A stretch of 61,467 bases of DNA from Setaria digitata (Eukaryota; Nematoda; Chromadorea; Rhabditida; Setariidae). The position numbers and the translations under genes are program-made. The number at the start of each line of letters is the position of its first letter. Position 1 is the stretch's first letter. Below the pieces are notes generated by a model. That model saw only the letters and a list, made by a program, of their open reading frames with translations, was not told the DNA's origin and did no database searches. This document shows, piece after piece, positions 1 through 12,440 of this stretch. Where the stretch lies: assembly GCA_003640385.1 (NCBI GenBank), contig RCAB01000390.1, positions 1 to 61,467 on the forward strand, in the 5' to 3' direction.

Positions 1-105
1 AATATATATATATAATATATATATATAATATATATATATATAATATATATATAATATATATATAATATATATATATATTATATTATATATATATTAATAA
101 GTATT
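1..105. repeat. (TA)n microsatellite in an intron
   Basis: Nearly pure alternating TA/AAT sequence running into the window's left edge. It ends just before a 3' splice site (AG at 114-115), so it lies in the intron upstream of the first visible exon of the CHP gene. Confidence 0.9.
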
Positions 106-115
106 TACTTAACAG

Positions 116-1473
116 GTCGCGGATACTTGGACCGTGATGATTTCTTGCGAATTCCTGAACTTGCAATCAATCCACTTGGTGATCGTATTGTTGATGCATT
201 TTTTACTGAAACGTAACTAGCTTTGTTAATTTGAAATGTGTCTTTATTAATATTATTTTCATGCTTCCGATTTTAAAATCCAACTTCATGCAATATACAT
301 CATATACTCGCCAAATATGTGAATCAGTGATGTTTAACACACTGTTTTAGAGATGATCTAGAGCAAAAGATCAATTTCCGAGAATTCATAAGAGTGTTGG
401 CACACTTCAGACCAATCAGCAAGGAGAAAAGAAATATTTTGAACAGCAGAGAAGAAAAGTTGAAATGTAAGTAATTTTGTGCTGTAGTAAAATGTCTGTT
501 CTCCATGTCCATTTTGACGGTGTGGACATTGATTTAGAGCCTTTATCCACAGTTAAGGATTATCAAATTTTGGTTGCACAACAGATCAACTGTTGTATAT
601 AAGTTTTTGGATCATTAACTTTCATGGGTAGAAATCAGCATGTTTGGTGAATGCTTCCTACCTATATTAATATTATTGTTATATTACTGGCAGATACTGT
701 GTTATGCGAATGTAACTAATAAATGGCACTTTAGAATACTTGTTCAGTCATATTTGGAAGGGAATTTTTTATCTTTGTAAATTTTATTAAACTTGCAGTT
801 GCATTTTCAATGTACGACTTGAACAAGAATGGTTTTATTACAAGAGATGAATTCAAAGTGATTCTGAATATGATGGTTGGGGCAAATATAACCGCTGAAC
901 AAGTGTGTTTTTCATGAAATAATAAATCTGTGATGATTTTAACATTCATAAATATACCTTTAAAATTATAGCCTTAGTCAGAATTTCGGTGAGAGTGGTT
1001 TTCTGAAAATTATTTTAATAATTTGATGTTTCCCTTTTTTGAATTATTTGAACTTAAAAAATGGACACTAATTAAAAAAGTTAGAAATTTTCAGATCATA
1101 AATTGTTTTCAAAATTGATGTCATTCTAGAAATAACTTCTTTATGAGACGATGTAAAAAAAAAGTCATTTTACTGTTAATTTGCATATTGACTTGAAAGT
1201 CCGATTTTGTGAGTGATATTTATTTTTAGTTAGAAAGTATTGCTGACCGAACAATATCCGAAGCTGATATTGATAACGATGGAAAGATTTCATTCGATGA
1301 GTTTTGTCGAGTATGTTCTATTTTCTGTTCAAAAAAAAAAGAGCAAAATTAAGTACAGAACAGATCTCAACGAATAAATAGGTTCTTACTTAATTGCACT
1401 GATCGGAGATGTTTTTATGGGGTTTTAGAATGAATGAATGAATAATATTTGTAGCAAAAGTTGTTAGCTTTTT

Positions 1474-1507
<34 letters not shown>

Positions 1508-1818
1508 GAGTTCCCTCACCCTTAAATTCTAGATGTGGAATTTTTCGTGATTTTATTTTCTTATCCTTAATTTTTTTCCTGTCTTCTCTTCTTCCAGCCA
1601 TGTTTTTTCTTTAAAGGAAAAGTTTTAACTATTTTTAAGCAGAATTTTTATCTTGATGCTGTAATGCTTGTTCCAACATTTTTTTTGTCAAGGTCATGAT
1701 TCAAAAAAACTTCGTGAAATAGATTTCTTTACATGAGACAAATTGTATTCTAGCTGTATTACAGGCAATGGAGAAAACTGATATCGAGCAAAAAATGTCA
1801 ATTCGATTTTTGAATTAA
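116..1818 (+). CDS. pbo-1: Calcineurin-B homologous protein (CHP1-like), 3' part
   Basis: EF-hand regulator that in this family binds Na+/H+ exchangers and supports their trafficking and activity at the plasma membrane; the worm member is PBO-1. The start lies off the left edge. Five exons fit in phase: 116-212, 351-466, 799-902, 1230-1310 and 1765-1818 (TAA). The translation shows the family core RIPELAINPLGDRI, then LAHFRP. Two canonical EF loops follow: DLNKNGFITRDE (EF3) and DIDNDGKISFDE (EF4), both with acidic residues at the chelating positions and Gly at position 6. The C-terminus EQKMSIRFLN matches the conserved CHP1 ending, which separates it from true calcineurin B. No frame breaks. 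The missing 5' part should hold the myristoylation site and first EF-hands. The ortholog assignment is strong; the symbol follows C. elegans by homology. Confidence 0.93.
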
Positions 1819-4800
1819 AACAAGATTACCACATTAAATTGTCTTAATCGGTTACTATTGCTTTCTTCTGTACTGTATTTTTTCAAGTCCTAAATTGCGG
1901 TTAATTCAAGTAATACTCCTGTATGTACTTATTTTAACATCTTTCTATGAATTTTATAATGGGATGCTGTCATGGATATTTGTTAAGATTATTTTTTGTA
2001 GACAGAGCGATCTGACGTACAGTTTCAGTCGAGAATATTTGATGTTTAAATATATGTTCGGTTTTAGCGTTTTGAAAATCCGAAGAAAGAAATAAGCTTG
2101 ATATTTCTTTTTTTTTTCTCTGTTTTGAGAAAATATGTCAGAAATGAAATAACTGAGAAAAAAGAACAAAAAGCGAAGTCTTTGTTTATAGCGGTTATAT
2201 TAAATATGGTTTGTAAGTTTGAGTAATTTATCACACCGTATAATTTTGATATAATGCTGTTAGTTTACTTGGTGATTGAAGGAATTACTATTTCTCTCTT
2301 GATTTGACTTGCTATCGAATTCCTATTCTTATTGCTGTAAGCATGCTGTTTCATAACTCAGAATGCAATAGGATCGGAGAACTAAATGTTGAGAGCCCTC
2401 CATAAATCTTAAAGATTTGATGATAAGTTAAGAAAAACAAAGGTCCGATGTTTTGTGCTTCACATATTTTCTAGCGTAAGATTACTTAAAATAGCAGAAA
2501 AATTCCATCTAGCGTAAAGGTAAGGGCTTGTTCGTAAAAAAAAAGTGAATTATTGTGGTAAGATTACTTTTTTTCGAATTGTCATTTTCGCTAACACTAC
2601 TGCAAAATCATCTTTAATGCTACTCATTGTTCATTTCAAGTAGTATATTACCGAAACCAGTACACTACTATACATTTCACTTTATATTTAATTTGTTAAC
2701 AATTTTCTTTTTTTTTTTTTTTGCCAGTTCTGTTGCTGTATTGAGTAACTGTTGCATTAAAAAAATATAAAAGGAATGTATTTATTATTAGGCCTTTTAA
2801 TATTTTCACTACTCATTACTAATGTAGTATGTAATATATATAACTATTCACATATTGCATCAATAAGAAAAATATAAAATATACTGATGTAGGAATAGGT
2901 GATAACACAGTATTATGAATCGGACGGTGGTTGTTCTCATATGTTTTTATTCAAAACTTCCAACATTTCCATTTATAGTTGTGTAATTATCTATCTTTGT
3001 AATGATTTTAGTATTAGTACAAGACTTTGGTTTTTGAACTGTGCAGTTTTCTTGGATGTTTTTATTTTGCAAAATGCATTTCATAATATATAACTTAAGT
3101 ATTTAAAAACAAGCAAGAAATTGGCTGGTCCAATTTCATGAAAATTTTTTCCCGAGATTTGGTCTTCTCCTTTGAAATGCTCTATGAAATTTGTGATAAG
3201 GTCATAATGGATGAGGGCGGGAAGGTGGTCAAATGAAATCTGATATAATGTCCATATAACTATAATTATTGATAGATTCGAATTCAAAATTTAGTTGTTG
3301 ACAGTTTTACAGCTGAGTAGAATTTCTCTAGTAAAAGCTGTGGTATTTTCTGAGGAATTTTTCCAGTTCCAAGCTATTCCATCTGATTCATTTCATTTCG
3401 CTTGTCTGAGAATTCAACAGTTAAAAAAAAGATGTGAAAAAAACGAGCTGTGTTTTTGTTCAGCATTCATTTAAATTTATTCACCTTTCGGGAGGTTTCT
3501 GCTCATTATATAAGTTGAAATACCAAAATGTAGGTTGACAGATTTTTCCTCTTTTATATTACGATCTATTGGCTACTGCTGATTGATATCATAGGTAATT
3601 TACAGACAGCTACATGAAAGAAGGAAGATAAAGAGTTACTGAAAATTAATATAATTCAGAACTGGAAGAAAAGTTGTGTTATAATAATAAAAATTACTTT
3701 TTAGTGAATGCTCAGGAGTATTGTTGCGTTAAAAAACAACAAATAATGTAACTGTTTGGACTGGTTAAAGTCGGCAATCTATAGTGGATAATCTTCGTTG
3801 AAAATTATGCCTAAGTAGCTTTGCGTATGTTTATATTTTTTGATTTCTATTTAATGTAGACTTTTTTGATTTGAATCATCAAGTGGTTGTTTTGTTTACT
3901 CAAATTTGGGATCACACTTGGGTTGTGCTAAACAAAATTATCGATTTATATTTAAACATATATGCTCCACCATTACAAAAAGTCACACCATTTTCATAAA
4001 AAATAATTAAAAATTTTCAATATTTTTATTTGCTTGTAAATAATATTATGAATTCTTGTGAAAAAGCAGTAATATTTTCCTAAACGCCCTTGTGACGCAT
4101 CTCTTTCAAAATATTTTTATGCTTTTTTGAACTGCTTAGGTTTAAGAATTATACTCTTGAGACTTTATTTTTGTTGTTTATAATTTTGAATGATTTTTTA
4201 AAATAAGTTTAAATGATTTTTACGGCGAAAACGCTTGAAGACTACAGGTGTGCTTCATTCTACGACTGCCATTTCGGTAATGTCCCACAATCTTCATCTG
4301 CCCAAAAGTCAGTTTTGTCCTTGAAAAGGTTAGGAAGGGAAAGGAATGGATTGTAGCAACTCAACCAACCACCATCAATCATTTTTCCCGTGCTTAGAAT
4401 GTAATGCTAGTTACTGGAAGCAAACGCTAATTGCTAAATGAATTTCATTTCTTTAATTCATTTTTATATTGATTGATCGAAGATAGGTCGATAATAGTAT
4501 TAATAGGGGCATTATAATCTGTTTTTCTCTTCACTCCACAGCGAAAGATCGTGTTTCCCTGCTCATTTCATCAGATCAAAATTTCAATTCCAGTACTCTT
4601 TGATTTGTTAACTATTTTGACACTACAATGTCTTTTAATGGTAATTTTTCATTCAATAATTAAAGTATAAATATTCCTCCCTTAAGGATGTAAAAAAGAT
4701 CTTAAAGATACCAATAGAAATTAGGAAAGAATATAGGAGGAGTCATCACCATCTTTTATACCTGAAGATCACATTCTTCAGGGAAGGTCATAGTTATTTT

Positions 4801-7191
4801 GGACAAGTAGATGGTTCAAATGATGAGGAAACAAGGTCAGTAGTAGTATGGAGTATTGTCTGGGAACTCTAAATTGTAGCTGTCCTCGTCTGTGCCATAA
4901 TTTAGCTTCAGAAGACCCAATTTAATTTCCGATCTTTCTCCTAAGTCTATTATTGGCTGTAGTTTTGTAATAAAAAAAAAAGAGAGAACAAATACTGTTT
5001 CCCTACCCGTCGTAACTTTGTCCTTTTCTCAAAGAATATCGTTGAGGATGACTTTTTGTTTTGTAAATTTTTTCAGCTGTTTCCTACTTCGTTTTCCAGT
5101 TCGAATATATTTTGTCTGTTAAATGAAAGTCTATGCACTTTTTTTCCCACTGTTGAAATCAGATGTTAAAAAAAATATTTGTATTTATATGATGGATGGA
5201 ATTTATTTGCAAGCGTTGTTTCATTCTCTAAAATTTTATCTCAGACGGAAAATTCTTCTTTACTTTGTTTATTTTCTCTCTCAAGGTTTTCTTATTGCCT
5301 AAATTTAATCATCTTACTTCCTTTAACAAAATTCACTCTATAAGTTTGATACTTCGCAGCAAAATTTGAAAGACGGTGACATTTTCTAACAAGTTTCATA
5401 AAATGAACAAAGTAAACACGAATTTGAAAACTGACTTTGGAAGAGTGAAAAAAGTTTGAGGCTGCAAAATACAAAATCTTGGGAGACTGTTTCAGATAGA
5501 ATCATTTTCGGTGCTTCGGATTTATACTGATTTGGAATTGAATTTGAATTAGTATTAGTAGTACCCTATTCATAGCTAACGATATCTTCTGTAAAATTTC
5601 ATTTTAGGATTTTTTTTTAGTGCAGCTTTTGCTTATCTTTAACACCGAGTTACCTAGAAAAAAAGACGAAACCTCATTTTATCTCAAGATTAATGTGCTC
5701 AAAGAATTGCTCTTTTAATTGCCTTCTATTAACTGATTCTTAAGTTTGACATTTTTTCTACTGTAATTTATCGCAATTGTGATACTCGCAAGATATGGAA
5801 CAAATATGCAATAATTGTGCAATGCGCATACGACAAATATATGATGAACGTATGATGAATGTTTGATAATTGCGCATGTTAAGTTTGGGTTAAATATTAT
5901 TATATAGCTATACTAGTGGTCATTGGATACATATCTTTAAGAAAGCGTTAAATTAATATAAGTACACTGTATGTAACTTGAACCTTTTCTATGGGCAAGG
6001 ATTTCCAATAATTAATCAAAACATATGTGATAAGTGGTTATGATCATCTAATAAATATCTATATCTACAGTTCTTTGCTTAATTCTCCATACTAACTCAT
6101 TGCGAAACTGTCCGCACACTTTTTGTGTAAACTGCTTATAGTTGACCGAAATAAAAGTTTCGAGTAGAATTAATTTGCGACAATAATTTTTAGGGAAGTA
6201 GAAATGGCGATAAGGAAAACGAGAAACTTTTCTTCCTTGCTCTTGATTTTTTTTTCAGAAGTTAGTCTTGATTTTCTTGTTCGGAAGTTAGATCAAACGT
6301 GGAAAATATTGCTAGAAAGAATTGAAGATGTGATATGATCGATTATAGTAAAACTCTTTTGAAGAGAATGATAAATTTTCAGAATTCGGAAATATTCACA
6401 TCCTTCAATCTTTGCTATCATTTTAATTCTTGATTAGGAGATTATAATCATTATCATTTTGCTGCATGTAAATTAACTGATTTGAAAATTTTTCGAAGTG
6501 ACACACTCAAAATTTACATGTCATAACCGAAAATAATCGAATACAAAAATTAAAGAGTTGAAAAGCTGGCATCATTTGCAATTTTTAAAGGACAAAACTC
6601 GGTAGGAGAAAGGTAATTTCTAGTAACCAAATGGCTTGCTTGTGCTACCTTAATAGCTTAATAATTCAATCTATTCTGAACAGTTTTTTCCTTCCACAAT
6701 TTAAAAGTTTTCGAGAAATACTTGTTCTTAGCAGAAAACAGCATTTTTAAATAAATAAAATTGTTGGTCCCTTATGTCCCATTCACTATATATCGTAATA
6801 AACCAAGAAAAGATTATGTTTTGTTTATCCTTACAACTACTCATCCTTGTTTTTGATTTCAATTTTTCAGTCTAATTTTTAATAGAATGCTAATCAAAAA
6901 TAATTTTGCTCCTTTAGTATTTTAAGTTATCAATGAGTTTATCGCCAAATTATTTAGGCTTTTGTTGTATCATCTTATCATTTCAGTGAATTGTCTTCGG
7001 TTACTTTTACTATAAAAAATCTTTCACTTTTACAATGAATTACGCTAACTTCGTGGTACAAATTTGTGGTTTAAATTCTTCTTATCTAGACTGTAATCTG
7101 ATTCTGCCTTTAACACTTAATTACACTGCTGTCTAAATTATCATTTTTCTTCTTTTTTTCTTTATTTTAAGTTTGATAGGAAAAAAGAACG
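1819..7191. other. Intergenic, 5.4 kb, no supported gene
   Basis: AT-rich DNA with a roughly 35-base T run near 1470-1504 just upstream, in the last CHP intron. Open frames are short and lack splice-compatible neighbours. It should contain the 3' UTR of the CHP gene and the promoter of the PiT gene at 7192. One short stop-free block (4780-4834) has both splice signals but no partner exons. Confidence 0.6.
7143..7171 (+). promoter_or_regulatory. Probable spliced-leader acceptor of PiT copy A
   Basis: A pyrimidine-rich run ending in TTTATTTTAAG lies 20 bases before the ATG at 7192. No upstream coding exon feeds into it, so a trans-splice acceptor is the simplest reading. Confidence 0.55.
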
Positions 7192-10100
7192 ATGTCAACA
7201 TTAGCGATCACCACGCCGCTGATACCACTTTCTTCTACAGTATCAGTTGTATTTTTAGCTGCTTTTCGGGTTTGTTTTTAAATTTTTCGCCGAAAAATCA
7301 ATGAATACGTTAAGTCGAAATTTGCTAGCGTTATCGGTTCTGAAAGTTTACTGATTTCGAATATGCGTTTGAAATTATTATCGTTTCATTTTAATAAGCA
7401 TTTGTAGAAGTCTTCAATGGATAGCATCGATCTTTGAAAGAAAGCTAATTAATTTTGTTAATTTATCTTTTTATCACATTGCAGTATTAGAAATTTTGAA
7501 AAGTATTTCCACTGAATTTTTTTTATCAAAATCATTCTTCAGAGTGATATGTTGTGGGCACTAATTTTGGGTATAATTTTGGCTTTTGTGCTTGGTTTTG
7601 CGATGGGTGCAAACGATGTCGCAAATGCATTTGGTACCTCGGTTGGAAGTAAAGTACTAACTTTACGACAAGCTTATATACTTGCAGTTATTTTCGAGAC
7701 GCTTGGTGCTTTGCTTGTTGGTAGGCTCTGATAAGTACTTTAGGAAACTATAAGATACTTTAGGAAACTTTTCTCAGTATGATTCGCCTGTTTTTTTTTT
7801 ATTCAAGCAGAATTGTTTATATTCAGTATCTTATTTGTTTTTTTCAACTTTTACATGAGCATCATTTGGTAGTGGATTTTCCTTACTTATCTATTTCTTT
7901 GATTTTTCTGGAAATTTATTTGGAAGTGTTGTTTTTTCCAGTCCAAAAATGATAAATTTCCATAACATTGTCTAGTCAGTTTTGGCCTTTTCAAATAACA
8001 GAAAGTAATATTTAGATTGAGCACAAAGTAACATTTCTAATCTTAAAATGAAAGTTTTTGTCTAAGCATCGATTTAGTTATGGTGTTTCAGGTTACAATG
8101 TAACGGATACAGTACGTAAAGGTGTTATCGACCTAACTTTATATGAAAATGAACCGAAAGAAATTTTTGTTGGACAAATTGCCATTCTTGGAGGTTAATT
8201 TTAGCGAAAAAAACAAAGGAATAAAATAATGAGATGAAAAAGTTATTATTTTTATTATGTAAAAACAATTAGTACCAGTGATAATAACGCAAATTGTGAA
8301 AGTGAACTGAAGACAGGTTGCTCAGTGTGGTTATTAATTGCTACACTTGCTCGCTTACCTGTATCGTCAACTCACAGCATTACGGGAGCAACCCTTGGAT
8401 TTGGCTTGTTGACAAGAGGTTTCGTTGGCATACAGTGGTGGAAAATCATTCATATTGGTAACAAAAATTTCTTAGTCAAAAGAGCTAATGTTGAATTTTC
8501 GTTCTCTGTGATAATCAGGATAGTAGTGTGATATGTTTGGAAAATTGGAAGTGTTGAAATTCAGTTTGAAAGTCTTGAATCATTTTCCATTCTGTGCAGA
8601 AACATAACATTCTCCAGTTAAGACTTTTTGCTAAGACTCTCAACCGAAAAAATTTATATCTTTTTGTACTTTTTCTGTTGTTTTTATACGTAGACATGTT
8701 AATCTGAAATTTTCTGTCCTCATAATCTACAGATTTCTTTAAATTTTTAAATATCTCAAATTATGTTTTCCTTTTTTTTAAAAAACAGTTGGCTCGTGGT
8801 TCTTATCACCGGTGCTGTCAGGTATTGTATCAGGCTTTCTTTATATTATCGTTGATCATTCAGTTCTTAGACGAGTACGTCAATTTCTTTATATCACTAA
8901 TTTGAAGTTATTATAAAATTAGTATCAATGGGTTATTTTTGAAAATCAACAGGAAGTTAAACGATTCAAGTTGGCATATTCCGTTTTTCGAAATTTTTTA
9001 CTTAAATCGAAACTCTCAGTTTTGATACTTTTGGATTAAAAAGAGTTTTTTTCCTGAACTTAAGCGTTACTATTTCATTTTTGTGCCTATACTACTTCAT
9101 ATCTTATTTCAGAAAAATCCGTTTCACTGTGGACTAAGAGTTTTACCAATATTTTATTGGTTTTGTATCGCATTTAATGTATTCACAGTTAGTTATCAGG
9201 GATCCAAATGTAAGATTTTTGCTGATTTCTTTGTTTTTTTTTTTTTTAATTCTCAAAAATATCGAATTACAGAACTTTAATATGTTTGAAAAATGAAGTG
9301 AAATCAAATTGATATTACTAACGCTTGACGATTACAGTACTTCACTTATCGAAGTTGCCATTATGGATATGTGCATTAATAAGTATTGGATGTGCAACAG
9401 TTGGTTCCATCGTCATTCATTTTTTCCTATCGCCGAGACTTAAAGTTTGGATAAACAGTAAATTTTATTTTATTTCTTTGGAGACATCAAATTAAAATTT
9501 GTGATACTTCAAAATTAGAACTGAGCAGCAACTTTTCAAAATTCGCATAATGAAATGTCGTTCCTGCTGGGTGCCAACACGTTTGAGTGACGGTTACGTT
9601 GAAGCATTAACATCTGAAAAGGTTTTCTAACGATAGTGAAATGAAACAGATCCAGAGCCTTTTTCGTACGTCTCCTTATTTCGGTGTGAAGTTAAACCCA
9701 ATCTTGTTTTAAATCTTTGAGAATTTCTGAGCACAACATCGTTCTGTAAAAACACTGAAATTTTTCTCAAATAAGATAAAGTTGCAGATACAGTTAGCAG
9801 TGATACAACTAAGGAAGATTCATTTGAAGTGCGAACTATAAGTGATGCAACTCAGTCGCAAGATAACGCCTTGCATCAGAGGTGCAGTTCGTCGAAGATG
9901 GAAAGTACTGGTGCCTTAACCGGTATCGGAGATTATATCTGAATCAGTAATCTAAAGCATAGAATGAGGAATTAAAGTGATTTGATATGGAATTTAAGAG
10001 GAAAATTGGTATACAAGATTTTGAAAATAACATATCAATATTTTAAAGGAAAAGAAATTTAATTTTAACACATTACAATCGTTAATATTCCGATATTGGT

Positions 10101-12440
10101 AGTTCGAAATACTTCCACATTTTCACGACTGAAACAGCAAGAAGATACGAGGAGATTGCCGGAAGTACAGGAAGTATTATAAACCATTGCAATTAGATTT
10201 AGCATTCGAAAAACACTCAGGAAACGGAAATCAAAAATTAAGAAGAAAGCGAAGCAAAAGCACAAAAAGTGATGATGGAAGGGCTAAAAGTGATACTGAT
10301 TGGGTAGTAATTCAGAAAGGTTAACAAAATAACATGTCAATTCACAAGTACCTACCTGTATGACATATTCAAATCAACGCATAATCCCTTTTGTACCATA
10401 ATTATCATCACATCGATATCATTTCAGGTTGAAACTTTCGAGATTATTTGATTTCATTATATTAAAGTAGGGGTGAAGCACAAGTTGCAATTAGCATGAA
10501 CAATTATTTGTTATATTACTAACTCAAAGAGCATGTAACATCTTCTTTCTGTAACTTACTAAACCAGGAATCTGCTTGCTACATGCAAGTACTAAATTTT
10601 AATTTTTAATTTCCATCTTTCATTCCTCAATAACTCTTATTCATTTCTGTGAAATGATTTGAGTTTAGACTTTTTTGCATTCATTCGCTAAGATGAACTT
10701 TGCAGATGATAAAAACGTAGATAATATATCAAGAAAGAGCGACGGAGAGAAGAATCAATCAAAGTTATCTGAACATGGTTAGAAGACAGCTTACATGATT
10801 TTATCATATTCTTATCATCTCCTGCACAGCAAGCTTCAATAGGAAAACGCCCATCAGAATAAAAGAGATAATTCCAGAATAAACCGTAATAGAAGTGCAT
10901 TGTTTTCAAAAGTCTTGTATTATTTATTTGTCCCTAAATGATGACTATCTTTTCTTTCAACTAAATTATTATCGAATGATAATATCATTCGATTAAATCT
11001 TGAGCAGATATTTCAATTTCTCTAAATTTTGAAAGTTGTTCTCAATAAGCTTAAAGTGATTCTCATTTCTTCATCAGTAATGAAATTTATTCAATGGATA
11101 TTACCTGCTGATAACCGAAAAACAGATGACAAAGCGATGAAAATATTTAGTTCGATACAGGCTTTTACAGCATGCTTCGCTGGATTCGCTCATGGCGCTA
11201 ATGACGTCGGGTTAGTTTTCATTCTTTTTTTCTTTGCTTCAAAATCGAAATATTAAGAAAATGAGGAAATTTTGACTACATGTTTGAAACAAATTTTTGT
11301 GTGATAAATATGCTCTCTAAACTTCAACTCTCAGTTCGAAAGGATTCCGAATATTTTGTTTGAAAGTCCTGAATTTTCAAACACAATCTGTTCCTGCATG
11401 GTTTAAAATCAAGCGGTTAAAATCATTCTTCTACTTATCATTAGTTTGAAGTAGAAATTAACATATATACGTTTTTTAGCAATGCTATAGCTCCGTTGAC
11501 AGCGCTGATAGCAATTTTCACTAATGTTGACGTTCGACAACGAAGTGAAACACCCATCTACGTGTTGCTTTACGGTGTACTCGCAATATGCGTTGGCCTT
11601 GTAATACTTGGCCACCGAGTCATAAGAACTGTTGGCACCGACATGTCTACAATCAATGCTGCTAGGTTAGTTTAATTATTAATAATTCTTACGAAATGAT
11701 TTGCCAAAATCACTCAAGTAATTTTGATGAATGGTTAAAAATGTGTACGGACTAAAGTTCAGTTGGAACTAAAACATGAGTGCGGAGAGTGAAGAAAACT
11801 CATAAGTATAAATGCTCAGACGGATTTGTAATTTCAGTGGTTTCACAATCGAATGTGGTGCGGCAGTGACTTCATTAACAGCTAGTAAACTTGGCCTACC
11901 AATCAGTACGACCCATTCATTGGTTCGCTTTCCGATTAATTCCGTTTATTTTGCATTATTTCGGTGTGCGAATTTTTTCTATGAAAACCTGTTCATAATT
12001 ATTTCATTTTTAGGTAGGAAGTGTAGTATTTGTTGGGATGGTCCGTTCCAGGAAAGGAGTTCAGTGGTCAATATTCCGGAATATTGCCTTATCATGGATT
12101 CTAACTTTACCCATTTCAGGTTCTTTGTTTAATAAAATACTTACTGTGAAGACGTCTTTTCCGTAGTCAGCTTCAAAACGTAAATTGATCTCAGAATACC
12201 ACACAATCTTTCATTCATAAACCACACAATTTCCTGACTGTTTTCCAGATTAATTTTCACAGAAAGATTAGTGTAAAAACTTGACTGCTATGTATAATAG
12301 GAATTGCTAAAACCATCTAAATAGATTAGTGATTCTTATCATGATTTCGAAATACTTTTTGGTTCTGTTTAGTTTATTGAGGAAATATTTCAGGTCTCAT
12401 GACAATGGGTTTGATGCTGATTCTGAAATTATCAGTGTGA
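7192..12440 (+). CDS. PiT-family sodium-phosphate symporter (SLC20), copy A
   Basis: Multi-pass plasma-membrane carrier that imports inorganic phosphate with Na+. Thirteen exons join in phase: 7192-7269, 7543-7720, 8092-8193, 8317-8457, 8789-8874, 9113-9209, 9338-9457, 9788-9922, 11078-11210, 11480-11665, 11838-11922, 12014-12119 and 12394-12440 (TGA), giving 497 residues. The family's inverted signature appears twice: [12 protein letters not shown] near residues 48-59 and GANDVGNAIAP near 352-362. LPVSSTHS and LPISTTHS mark the two re-entrant repeats. The loop between the halves (exon 8) is poorly conserved and Ser/Thr rich. Two further in-phase exons (10103-10319, 10706-10777) sit in the 1.15-kb intron 8 and would lengthen this loop to a more typical PiT size. 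Residue 357 is Gly where the paralog has Ala. Gene B at 14151-18539 is its convergent duplicate. Confidence 0.93.
10103..10319 (+). CDS. Candidate loop exon 8b of PiT copy A, with frame break
   Basis: Lies in intron 8 of PiT copy A. An acceptor (TATTGGTAG) opens a phase-1 frame reading [20 protein letters not shown], which stops at 10180-10182. From about 10172 a frame shifted by one base is open, reading [20 protein letters not shown] and a Lys/Arg/Ser-rich tail, and ends in phase 1 at a GT (10320). The block is 217 bases, one more than the 216 needed to be phase-neutral, so a single extra base near 10165-10180 would explain the break. The content suits the cytosolic loop between the PiT halves. 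Alternatives are a real frameshift (decayed exon), or a shorter in-frame exon from 10152 (168 bases). Copy B has only an 85-base intron here. Confidence 0.5.
10706..10777 (+). CDS. Candidate loop exon 8c of PiT copy A
   Basis: A good acceptor (ACTTTGCAG) and a GT donor bound a 72-base phase-1 to phase-1 block encoding 24 residues, [20 protein letters not shown] and four more. It can be spliced between exons 8 and 9, with or without exon 8b, without changing frame. The hydrophilic, Lys/Ser/Asp-rich content fits a cytoplasmic loop. I cannot tell whether it is constitutive or alternative. Confidence 0.5.

Noticed and set aside
4780..4834. 55-base stop-free block with TTCTTCAG acceptor and GTCAGT donor (EGHSYFGQVDGSNDEETR)
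   Set aside because: No upstream or downstream exon of matching phase was found in the 5.4-kb intergenic stretch.
9518..9591. Open block in PiT copy A intron 7 reading [16 protein letters not shown]
   Set aside because: Phase does not fit exon 7's end. Direct joining of exon 7 to exon 8 is in frame and matches copy B exactly.
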